Assembly (NCBI GenBank): GCA_913062735.1
Contig: CAJXWI010000042.1
Coordinates: 1 to 10,514 of the forward strand
Direction: 5' to 3'
DNA: 10,514 bases
DNA from: an uncultured Arcobacter sp.
Lineage (GTDB): Bacteria > Campylobacterota > Campylobacteria > Campylobacterales > Arcobacteraceae
Shown: one piece after another, positions 1-5,342 of the stretch
Numbering within the stretch: position 1 is the first letter of the stretch
Layout of the letters: each line of letters opens with the position of its first letter
Made by a program: the position numbers and the translations under genes
The notes under the pieces: generated by a model
Database searches by the model: none
What the model saw: only the letters and a program-made list of their open reading frames with translations
What the model was told of the DNA's origin: nothing

Positions 1-693
1 AATAAGTTCTTTATATTTGTTGATATCTTCGACGCTTGCACGTAGTAAGAATTCATTTAGGTGTATTTTTTGAACAGCTTGAGCATTAATTAAATCGTGA
101 TGAATTCTTAGCTGATCAAGTTTTTTTTCATTAATCATAGTCATAAAAGTAATTTCTATTTCGGCATATTCTTTTATGGTAAGTAAATTATTAAGATGTA
201 AGTATGTTCTATTAAATAAGGATGTGGCTTGCTGCAATTTTATGGAGATTGTTGAGTCTAATAAAAGTTTATTAATGTAAATGTATTTGTTAATTGCATC
301 ATAAGGCTTAATTGAGAAACGATCAATTTCATTTCTAAGTGTATACAGTTCTTCTAGTTGATGCTTTATTTCTTTACTGTTTGTAATGTTATTGTTTTTT
401 ATAAAAAATTCTTTAATCTTTTCAACATTTATGTTACTTTCTAAACGCTGGTTATTTAAATTATATTTGAACTTTTTCGAAAGTAAATAAATAGAACTTA
501 TACTTCTTTCTTTTTGTAAAGAATGCATTAGTTCTTTTACGTTTTTCATGTAATCAAGGCTTGTGTGCATACTGTTGATTTGATCAAAAACTTTAACTTT
601 CTCATAAACCATAAGTGAGGTAAAGAGAAATGTACCAAGAGCAGGAAGAAGAAAGATCATTAGAATTTTTGTAAAAAGTTTGTTTTGTGACAT
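1..693 (-). CDS. NIT-domain membrane sensor, N-terminal part (possible chemoreceptor or other signal-transduction protein), cut by left edge
   Basis: An open frame of 231 codons runs from the ATG at 693-691 to the left edge without a stop, so the gene is incomplete. A strong ribosome site (AAGGAG) lies just upstream of the ATG. Residues 9-30 form a hydrophobic membrane segment followed by a mostly helical, presumably periplasmic region. Within it, the stretch around residues 52-70 (KELMHSLQKERSISSIYL) resembles the signature of the nitrate- and nitrite-sensing (NIT) domain, where an LxxxLQxERGxS-like motif is typical. NIT domains are known as the sensory part of chemoreceptors, histidine kinases and cyclic-di-GMP enzymes; the output domain here lies outside the window, so the class is unknown. 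The second membrane segment is also not reached. Nitrate as the ligand is only a family expectation. It is transcribed divergently from the PhnA-like gene. Confidence 0.8.
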   Translation of the reverse strand, partial: MSQNKLFTKILMIFLLPALGTFLFTSLMVYEKVKVFDQINSMHTSLDYMKNVKELMHSLQKERSISSIYLLSKKFKYNLNNQRLESNINVEKIKEFFIKNNNITNSKEIKHQLEELYTLRNEIDRFSIKPYDAINKYIYINKLLLDSTISIKLQQATSLFNRTYLHLNNLLTIKEYAEIEITFMTMINEKKLDQLRIHHDLINAQAVQKIHLNEFLLRASVEDINKYKELI

Positions 694-915
694 TTCTTCT
701 CCTTCTTGTGATTATTTAAACACTTAAAATACAATAAATGTACTTTGTAATCGGTGAATTATTTATCTTTTTAAGGTATTTGTTTATATACGTAGTAAAA
801 AGTAATCTTTTGATTATTAAGACTATCTAAATAAATAAATACATTATCTATATGTATAATATAGGAAAAAATATTTTACCAAAAGATAAATTTATGTAGA
901 TTCACGGGGCTAATC

Positions 916-942
916 TTGATTTATATATCAAAAAGATATAAT
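916..942 (+). promoter_or_regulatory. Candidate promoter of the phnA-greB unit
   Basis: TATAAT at 937-942 is a consensus -10 element, with TTGATT at 916-921 as a possible -35 at a short 15-bp spacing. Transcription would begin around 949, about 18 bases before the ATG at 967, with an AAAGGG ribosome site at 956-961. The -10 overlaps an inverted repeat (TATATC at 924-929, GATATA at 935-940). A second TATAAT at 855-860 lacks a good -35. The rest of the 273-bp divergent gap (694-966) is AT-rich and shows nothing else I can name. Confidence 0.5.
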
Positions 943-966
943 TCAAAAAAAGTATAAAGGGTTAAA

Positions 967-1536
967 ATGTCTTTTGAGCAAGATTTATTAAGCAGAAGTA
1001 ACAATACTTGCGAATTGTGTAAGTCAAGTAATGAACTTAATGTGTTTGAAGTAGAACCGTGTGATGGTACTATGGATCAAACAGCAGTATTATGTATGGT
1101 CTGTAAAGAACAAATTGAAGATTCTAGTAAAATGCAAGCCAATCATTTCAGATGCTTGAATGATGCAATGTGGAGTGACGTTCCAGCTGTTCAAGTCCTT
1201 TCTTTTAGAATTTTAAGTCAAATTGCAAGTGAGGGTTGGCCTCAAGAGCTTTTAGACATGATGTACTTAGAAGATGATGTTAAAGAATGGGCGCTAAAAG
1301 GTCTAGAAAAAGATGAAGATGTTTTACTTCCAACAAAAGATAGTAATGGGGTGGTATTAGAAGCAGGAGATACTGTAAGCATTATAAAAGACTTAGAGGT
1401 AAAAGGAGCTGGGTTTACAGCTAAAAGAGGTACAGCAGTAAGGAATATATCTTTAACATCTAATCCAGAGCAAATTGAGGGGCGAGTTAATGGAACAAGA
1501 ATTGTTTTATTAACATGTTTTTTAAAGAAACAATAA
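967..1536 (+). CDS. phnA: PhnA/YjdM-family zinc-ribbon protein
   Basis: This 189-residue protein has an N-terminal zinc ribbon with two CxxC knuckles (C15/C18 and C43/C46). Its C-terminal PhnA domain, from about residue 122 to the end, shows the family pattern DSNG, a GD pair, IKDLxVKG, KRGT and a final TxFLKK. The helical middle section (about 60-118) makes it longer than E. coli YjdM, which is near 110 residues, but this longer form is common in the family. Despite the historical name 'alkylphosphonate uptake protein', the family is not the phosphonoacetate hydrolase also called PhnA. No phosphonate genes are present here, so a role in phosphonate use is not supported and the biochemical function is unknown. 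The downstream greB-like gene begins 6 bases after its stop, so the two are probably cotranscribed. The start has a good ribosome site (AAAGGG, 5 bases upstream). Confidence 0.88.
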   Translation: MSFEQDLLSRSNNTCELCKSSNELNVFEVEPCDGTMDQTAVLCMVCKEQIEDSSKMQANHFRCLNDAMWSDVPAVQVLSFRILSQIASEGWPQELLDMMYLEDDVKEWALKGLEKDEDVLLPTKDSNGVVLEAGDTVSIIKDLEVKGAGFTAKRGTAVRNISLTSNPEQIEGRVNGTRIVLLTCFLKKQ

Positions 1537-1542
1537 ACAAAA

Positions 1543-2019
1543 ATGAATTTAATCAGTGAAGAGGGGTATTTGACTTTTGTAGAAGAGTTTAATGATTTAC
1601 ATAAGGTTCAAAAACCACATTGGGTAAAAGAAAAAGAAATTGCTGCCGCTTTTGGGGACAGAAGTGAAAATGCCGAATATATATCTGCAAAAGAAATGTT
1701 ACGAAATATTGACAAACGCTTGCGGTTTTTAGAGAAGATTATAAACAGCTCAAAAGTCGTTCAAATTCAAAACCTAGATCATTCAAAGATTAATTTTGGT
1801 TCTTGCGTGACACTTTTGGATTTGCGTACAAATAAAATTACCACATACTCTATCTTAGGAACCTATGAAGCTAATCCTTCTTCTATGATTATCTCAAATA
1901 TCTCTCCTCTTGGAAAATCTTTATTAAACAAAGAAAAAGGCGAAGATTTTGAGTTTATAATCAATTCTTGCGTCTATGAATATGAAATTTTAGAAGTTTC
2001 TTTGCATATTCCCAAATAA
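1543..2019 (+). CDS. greB: GreB-type transcription elongation (transcript cleavage) factor
   Basis: This 158-residue protein has the two-domain Gre layout. The N-terminal coiled coil (about 1-70) carries the tip motif GDRSENAEY at 38-46, including the acidic residues D39 and E42. These correspond to the D41/E44 pair that positions the catalytic magnesium in RNA polymerase. The C-terminal FKBP-like domain (about 78-158) contains the family motif SPLGKSLL. The basic run after the tip (KRLRFLEK) and the GDRSEN spelling point to GreB rather than GreA (GDLKEN). The role expected from the family is to rescue backtracked RNA polymerase by stimulating RNA cleavage through the secondary channel. It starts 6 bases after the phnA stop with no clear ribosome site, so its translation is probably coupled to phnA. 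Its stop lies 2 bases before the -35 of the tRNA-Pro promoter. Confidence 0.87.
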   Translation: MNLISEEGYLTFVEEFNDLHKVQKPHWVKEKEIAAAFGDRSENAEYISAKEMLRNIDKRLRFLEKIINSSKVVQIQNLDHSKINFGSCVTLLDLRTNKITTYSILGTYEANPSSMIISNISPLGKSLLNKEKGEDFEFIINSCVYEYEILEVSLHIPK

Positions 2020-2021
2020 GC

Positions 2022-2050
2022 TTGACAAAAGAGTAAAAAAACACTAAAAT
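2022..2050 (+). promoter_or_regulatory. Promoter of tRNA-Pro
   Basis: TTGACA (2022-2027) and TAAAAT (2045-2050) are separated by exactly 17 bp, a near-consensus housekeeping sigma promoter. Transcription would begin near 2057, about 11 bases before the mature tRNA end at 2068. Confidence 0.82.
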
Positions 2051-2067
2051 CCTCTTCTTTAAAATGT

Positions 2068-2145
2068 CGGGGCGTAGCGCAGTCTGGTTAGCGCACCTGG
2101 TTTGGGACCAGGGGGCCGGAGGTTCGAATCCTCTCGCCCCGACCA
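2068..2145 (+). tRNA. tRNA-Pro (anticodon UGG)
   Basis: The acceptor strands CGGGGCG (2068-2074) and CGCCCCG (2135-2141) pair fully, followed by A73 and an encoded CCA (2143-2145). The anticodon stem CCTGG/CCAGG encloses the loop TTTGGGA, placing TGG at 2103-2105 as the anticodon. The T loop is the usual TTCGAAT. It has its own promoter and faces the Sel1-repeat gene, whose stop codon ends 5 bases beyond the CCA. No terminator hairpin is visible between them. Confidence 0.97.
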
Positions 2146-2150
2146 TCTAT

Positions 2151-2798
2151 TTATTTACACAATTCACTTTTTTTATTACAAATATTTCTAATTCTTTGAG
2201 GAATAGTAGGTATATCTTTTACTTTAGAAAACCAATACAGAGCTTTTCCATAATCTTTTTTTACTTCAATCCCTATTTCATAATAAAGACCCAAAGCAAT
2301 AATAGAAGACAGATATCCCTGATTTGCAGATTTTGTATACAAAGACAAAATGATATCAATATCTTTTTTTAATCCTTCTTCTCTTGCATACATACTTGCT
2401 AGTTTATATTGTGCCTGGGCATTATTTTCTTTTGCAGCTTTTGAATAGAGTTCTATTGCTTTTTTAGTGTTTTTTTTAAGAATTATACCTTTTTGATAAA
2501 AATAGGCAATTTTAACAAGTGAAGGAATGTGATTGTTTTTGGAAGCAGCTTGATAATATTTAACAGCTTTTTGTAAATTTATATTAACAGGGTAGTGGCC
2601 TTCTTCATAAATAACTCCTAAATCATATTGTGCAAGACTATGACCTTTATCTGCAAGAATAAGGTACTTATCAATTTTAAGGGAATAAAGTGCTTGACTT
2701 ACTGCCGCATTGTATTCTTTTTGCATTTGATGAAATGTATTATTGGGTTTTGATAACAAAGATATGGAGAATAATAGGATATATAGTAAATAGCGCAT
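2151..2798 (-). CDS. Exported Sel1-like repeat (SLR) protein
   Basis: This 215-residue protein begins with a signal-peptide-like segment (short basic start, then hydrophobic residues 3-15), so it is probably periplasmic or secreted. From about residue 54 it carries three to four Sel1-like repeats of roughly 36 residues with the family spelling A-Y-LG-Y--G and A--YY--AA. Clear copies lie near 54-89, 90-125, 126-161 and 162-196. Two cysteines near the end (C207 and C214) could form a disulfide, reminiscent of the cysteine pairs in Helicobacter Hcp proteins, though only one pair is present. SLR proteins act as protein-binding scaffolds; the partner cannot be inferred. The ATG at 2798 has an AAAGG ribosome site upstream. 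No clear terminator separates it from the upstream tRNA-Ser on the same strand, so it may receive read-through from the tRNA-Leu/tRNA-Ser promoter. Confidence 0.85.
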   Translation of the reverse strand: MRYLLYILLFSISLLSKPNNTFHQMQKEYNAAVSQALYSLKIDKYLILADKGHSLAQYDLGVIYEEGHYPVNINLQKAVKYYQAASKNNHIPSLVKIAYFYQKGIILKKNTKKAIELYSKAAKENNAQAQYKLASMYAREEGLKKDIDIILSLYTKSANQGYLSSIIALGLYYEIGIEVKKDYGKALYWFSKVKDIPTIPQRIRNICNKKSELCK

Positions 2799-2847
2799 GA
2801 GAAGCCTTTTAAAAATAATAGTATATTAGCTAAATAAAAATATATTG

Positions 2848-2889
2848 GGAAGTTATAAGTAAAATGATTTGTTTTTAGGAAGTTTATAA
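2848..2889. repeat. Short imperfect direct repeat between sel1 gene and tRNA-Ser
   Basis: GGAAGTTATAA (2848-2858) recurs as GGAAGTTTATAA (2878-2889), 30 bp apart. It lies between the 3' end of tRNA-Ser and the start of the Sel1-repeat gene, where a promoter for the latter would be expected. It may be a regulator site or chance in AT-rich DNA. Confidence 0.35.
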
Positions 2890-2978
2890 TGGAGGAGAAC
2901 AAGGGATTCGAACCCTCGGAGGTGTGACCCTCGCCGGTTTTCAAAACCGGTACATTCGACCAACTCTGTCAATTCTCC
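2890..2978 (-). tRNA. tRNA-Ser (anticodon UGA)
   Basis: Read on the minus strand, the acceptor stem is GGAGAAT (2978-2972) with GTTCTCC (2900-2894), including one U-G wobble, followed by T73 and an encoded CCA (2892-2890). The anticodon stem CCGGT/ACCGG encloses TTTGAAA, giving the anticodon TGA. A long variable arm, as expected for serine tRNA, follows, and the T loop is TTCGAAT. The discriminator base is U where bacterial serine tRNAs usually carry G. It is second in a minus-strand unit behind tRNA-Leu. Confidence 0.95.
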
Positions 2979-3008
2979 AACATGTAACTATAGGAAGTAG
3001 TTAATTTT

Positions 3009-3150
3009 AAATCATATCGTGATATGATTTTTGTTTTCTAAAATGAAATATACATTTCATTTCTCAATAATGTTCCTACATTATTGGACTAAATTTAAAA
3101 ACATCATCTATGATATTTTTTGTTCACAAAAAAAACAATGTCTTAACATT
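3009..3150. repeat. Cluster of five small inverted repeats in the tRNA-Leu/tRNA-Ser spacer
   Basis: Five unrelated inverted repeats follow one another. (1) AAATCATATC with GATATGATTT, 3009-3030, perfect, 2-base gap. (2) AAATGAAAT with ATTTCATTT, 3041-3062, perfect, 4-base gap. (3) CAATAATG with CATTATTG, 3065-3086, perfect, 6-base gap. (4) AAAAACATCAT with ATGATATTTTT, 3097-3120, one mismatch, 2-base gap. (5) AATGT with ACATT, 3137-3150, 4-base gap. In the transcript running from tRNA-Leu to tRNA-Ser they could fold into a row of hairpins, possibly guiding processing. They are not copies of each other, so this is not a CRISPR array. Confidence 0.6.
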
Positions 3151-3164
3151 ATTTTCATTGATCA

Positions 3165-3251
3165 TGGTGCGAACGGTCGGAATTGAACCGACACTCTGAA
3201 ACCAGAATTGGATTTTAAGTCCAACGCGTCTACCAATTCCGCCACGCTCGC
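3165..3251 (-). tRNA. tRNA-Leu (anticodon UAA)
   Basis: On the minus strand the acceptor stem GCGAGCG (3251-3245) pairs with CGTTCGC (3175-3169), followed by A73 and an encoded CCA (3167-3165). The anticodon stem TTGGA/TCCAA encloses CTTAAAA, giving the anticodon TAA. A long variable arm and the length of 87 bases fit a leucine tRNA. It is the first gene of a unit that continues into tRNA-Ser. Confidence 0.96.
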
Positions 3252-3280
3252 ATATAAATAGGTGCTTAAATTGGATGGGA

Positions 3281-3309
3281 ATTATAATGAATAAATGCTA
3301 TTTTGTCAA
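3281..3309 (-). promoter_or_regulatory. Promoter of the tRNA-Leu/tRNA-Ser unit
   Basis: On the minus strand, TTGACA (3309-3304) and TATAAT (3286-3281) are both perfect consensus hexamers with the ideal 17-bp spacing. Transcription would start near 3274, about 23 bases before the mature tRNA-Leu end. A full-consensus promoter fits a strongly expressed stable-RNA gene. Confidence 0.88.
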
Positions 3310-3450
3310 GGTTTTTTTATTGATATTTTTAAATTCTTTTTATTATAAATAATGGGTCTTATTATCATATATTAAAGCCCTATTTTTACACTCTTTTTGA
3401 TTTTTATTTGTATGATTAAGTGTTTAATAAAAAATGAACGCAGATATAAG

Positions 3451-3483
3451 TATAATCAGCACAATAAAAGTATATAAAAAGGA
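3451..3483 (+). promoter_or_regulatory. Candidate -10 element and ribosome site of ilvD
   Basis: TATAAT at 3451-3456 lies 34 bases upstream of the ilvD start, without a recognisable -35 at normal spacing. Campylobacterota promoters often lack a conserved -35. AAGGA at 3479-3483, 6 bases before the GTG at 3490, is the ribosome site that fixes this start. The rest of the 238-bp gap is very AT-rich. I saw no leader peptide or attenuator for branched-chain amino acids. Confidence 0.5.
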
Positions 3484-3489
3484 AATTTT

Positions 3490-5181
3490 GTGAGAAGTGA
3501 TGAAATAAAAAAAGGTGTCAACAGAGCACCACATAGATCCCTATTAAGAGCAACAGGTTTAAAAGATGATGATTTCGACAAGCCCTTTATTGGAGTTGCA
3601 AACTCATTTATCGAATTAATTCCAGGTCATTATTTTTTAGACAAAGTATCTATAATCATAAAAGACGAAATTAGAAAGAACGGTTGTGTGCCTTTTGAGT
3701 TTAATACTATTGGAGTAGATGATGGTATTGCTATGGGTCATGATGGAATGTTGTTTTCACTTCCTTCAAGAGAATTAATTGCAAATTCAATTGAAACAGT
3801 AATGCATGCACATAAATTAGATGCAATGATTGCTATTCCAAATTGCGATAAAATTGTACCAGGTATGATTATGGGTGCATTAAGAGTAAATGTTCCTACT
3901 ATATTTGTATCAGGTGGCCCTATGTCAAAAGGTCATACAAAAGATGGTACTCCTATTGATTTAGCGACTGCTTTTGAAGCAGTTGGAAAACATGAAGCAG
4001 GTGAAATGACCGATGAAGAACTACTTGACATTGAGTGTAATGCATGTCCAAGTGGAGGTTCTTGTTCTGGTATGTTTACTGCTAATTCTATGAATACATT
4101 AATGGAAGCTATGGGAATAGCACTTCCTGGAAATGGAACTATTTTAGCTTTAACACCTGAGAGAGAAGTATTATATAGAAAAGCAGCACGAAGAATTTGT
4201 GAGATTGCTTTAGATGAAAATGCAAGAAAAAAATTCGTATTAAGAAATATCTTAAATGAAAATGCAGTAAGAAATGCTTTTGCTGTTGATATGGCTATGG
4301 GCGGATCTTCTAATACTGTACTTCATATGTTAGCAATTGCAAGAGAAGCAGAAGTTAATTTCCAATTAAAAGATATTAATACTATTTCAAAAAGAGTTTC
4401 ACATATTGCTAAAATCTCTCCATCTTTATCAACTGTTCATATGGAAGATATAGATGCAGCTGGTGGAGTATCTGCTGTTATGAAAGAAATGTCAAAACGT
4501 GGAGATGATATCTTATTAGATAACTTAACAATCACAGGTGAGACAATTTTAGAAAAAATTAAAGATGCGTATATCAAAGATACAAGTATTATTCATACTA
4601 TTGATAATGCCTACTCACCAGTTGGTGGACTAGCAATTTTATATGGAAACTTGGCCCTTGAAGGAGCTGTTATTAAAACAGCTGGAATTACAGGATCTAG
4701 GGTAATTACTGGAAAAGCAGTTTGTTTTGATGGACAAGCCAAAGCAATTTCTGGAATTGTAAGTGGTAAGGTAAAAGCAGGAGATGTAGTTGTAATTCGT
4801 TATGAGGGTCCTAAAGGTGGGCCTGGAATGCAAGAAATGTTAACTCCTACTTCTTTGATTATGGGAATGGGATTAGGTGACAGCGTTGCACTTATTACTG
4901 ATGGTAGATTCTCAGGAGCAACAAGAGGTGCTTCTATTGGACATGTTAGTCCTGAAGCAGCTGAGGGTGGTATGATTGGATTATTAGAAGATGGAGATGA
5001 AATCCACATTGATGTTGATAAATACATTTTAGAAGTACATATCAGTGATGAAGAAATTGCGAAAAGAAAAGCAAAATTCGTACCTATTAAGAAAAAACTT
5101 AAATCAAGATGGTTGGGTCAATACAGATCATTAGTAACCAATGCAAGCTCAGGAGCTATGCTAAAAACTGATTTATACTAA
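3490..5181 (+). CDS. ilvD: Dihydroxy-acid dehydratase
   Basis: IlvD removes water from 2,3-dihydroxy-isovalerate and 2,3-dihydroxy-3-methylvalerate, giving the 2-keto acids that lead to valine, leucine, isoleucine and pantothenate. The cytoplasmic enzyme carries an iron-sulfur cluster. The 563-residue protein shows the family throughout: an N-terminal [12 protein letters not shown] block, GHDGM at 83-87, [10 protein letters not shown] with C119, [17 protein letters not shown] with C192, and the C-terminal GRFSGATRG block. C119 and C192 match the two cluster cysteines of E. coli IlvD. The first cysteine of the plant-type [2Fe-2S] enzymes, expected near residue 47, is absent (IPGHYFL), so the cluster type is open. 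The start codon is GTG, well supported by AAGGA 6 bases upstream and by the family's usual MRSDEIK-like N-terminus. It appears to be a single-gene unit, followed by a hairpin. Confidence 0.97.
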   Translation: MRSDEIKKGVNRAPHRSLLRATGLKDDDFDKPFIGVANSFIELIPGHYFLDKVSIIIKDEIRKNGCVPFEFNTIGVDDGIAMGHDGMLFSLPSRELIANSIETVMHAHKLDAMIAIPNCDKIVPGMIMGALRVNVPTIFVSGGPMSKGHTKDGTPIDLATAFEAVGKHEAGEMTDEELLDIECNACPSGGSCSGMFTANSMNTLMEAMGIALPGNGTILALTPEREVLYRKAARRICEIALDENARKKFVLRNILNENAVRNAFAVDMAMGGSSNTVLHMLAIAREAEVNFQLKDINTISKRVSHIAKISPSLSTVHMEDIDAAGGVSAVMKEMSKRGDDILLDNLTITGETILEKIKDAYIKDTSIIHTIDNAYSPVGGLAILYGNLALEGAVIKTAGITGSRVITGKAVCFDGQAKAISGIVSGKVKAGDVVVIRYEGPKGGPGMQEMLTPTSLIMGMGLGDSVALITDGRFSGATRGASIGHVSPEAAEGGMIGLLEDGDEIHIDVDKYILEVHISDEEIAKRKAKFVPIKKKLKSRWLGQYRSLVTNASSGAMLKTDLY

Positions 5182-5185
5182 AATA

Positions 5186-5219
5186 TTAGAGTCTGTAAGT
5201 TAAAACTTACAAACTCTAA
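5186..5219 (+). terminator. Hairpin behind ilvD, probable terminator
   Basis: Sixteen-base arms at 5186-5201 and 5204-5219 pair with a single C-A mismatch around a two-base loop, starting 5 bases after the ilvD stop. There is no clean T-run after the stem on the plus strand, so it may act as a weak terminator or as a 3' stabiliser rather than a classic intrinsic terminator. Confidence 0.6.
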
Positions 5220-5248
5220 ATCTTCATTAAGCCCTTGTATAGAGGCCT

Positions 5249-5277
5249 TTAACCAGAACATTAACCCTTTGTTAACC
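5249..5277 (+). promoter_or_regulatory. Three direct TTAACC repeats upstream of htrA, candidate response-regulator site
   Basis: TTAACC occurs at 5249-5254, 5261-5266 and 5272-5277, with spacings of 12 and 11 bp, roughly one helical turn, in the same orientation. OmpR-family regulators typically bind such direct repeats. The array lies just upstream of the likely htrA promoter, a usual position for an activator. An OmpR-family regulator is encoded in the same operon, so autoregulation is a reasonable inference but is unproven. Confidence 0.45.
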
Positions 5278-5293
5278 TTTTATTAGTTATTAG

Positions 5294-5336
5294 TTTACAC
5301 AGACAGTATAAACTTTCACTATACAATTTACAAAGG
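5294..5336 (+). promoter_or_regulatory. Likely htrA promoter region and ribosome site
   Basis: TTTACA (5294-5299) is a -35-like element and TATACA (5320-5325) a -10-like element, but the 20-bp gap is too long for a strong promoter. An alternative -10 is TATAAA (5307-5312). A weak core promoter would fit dependence on an activator. AAAGG at 5332-5336, 6 bases before the ATG at 5343, is the ribosome site. Confidence 0.4.
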
Positions 5337-5342
5337 CACACA

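Noticed and set aside
967..1536. Phosphonate-degradation role for the PhnA-like gene
   Set aside because: The family name is historical; no phosphonate transport or C-P lyase genes are present and the protein is a zinc-ribbon YjdM-type, not the hydrolase.
1961..2372. Open frames on both strands across the tRNA-Pro gene (61 and 102 codons)
   Set aside because: Both read through the tRNA and have no family resemblance or ribosome site; the plus-strand one continues antisense to the Sel1-repeat gene.
2699..2944. 81-codon minus-strand frame starting inside tRNA-Ser
   Set aside because: It begins in the tRNA and ends inside the Sel1-repeat gene in another frame; not a plausible protein.
3009..3150. 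CRISPR array or integron-like repeats
   Set aside because: The inverted repeats differ from each other in sequence and there are no equal-length spacers or neighbouring cas or integrase genes.
2068..3251. tRNA-associated integration site of a genomic island
   Set aside because: Three tRNA genes are natural targets, but no integrase, no duplicated tRNA 3' end and no change in base composition is visible.
3350..3392. GGGTCTT ... AAAGCCC inverted repeat in the ilvD upstream gap, as a terminator or attenuator
   Set aside because: The stem is only about six pairs with a bulge and a long AT loop; there is no leader peptide rich in branched-chain codons.
4639..5027. Two minus-strand frames inside ilvD
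   Set aside because: They are antisense shadows of a well-conserved enzyme, with no ribosome site or recognisable motif.
5229..5249. AAGCCCT/AGGCCTT inverted repeat after ilvD as a second terminator
   Set aside because: Seven-base arms with a central C-C mismatch and no following T-run; too weak to call.
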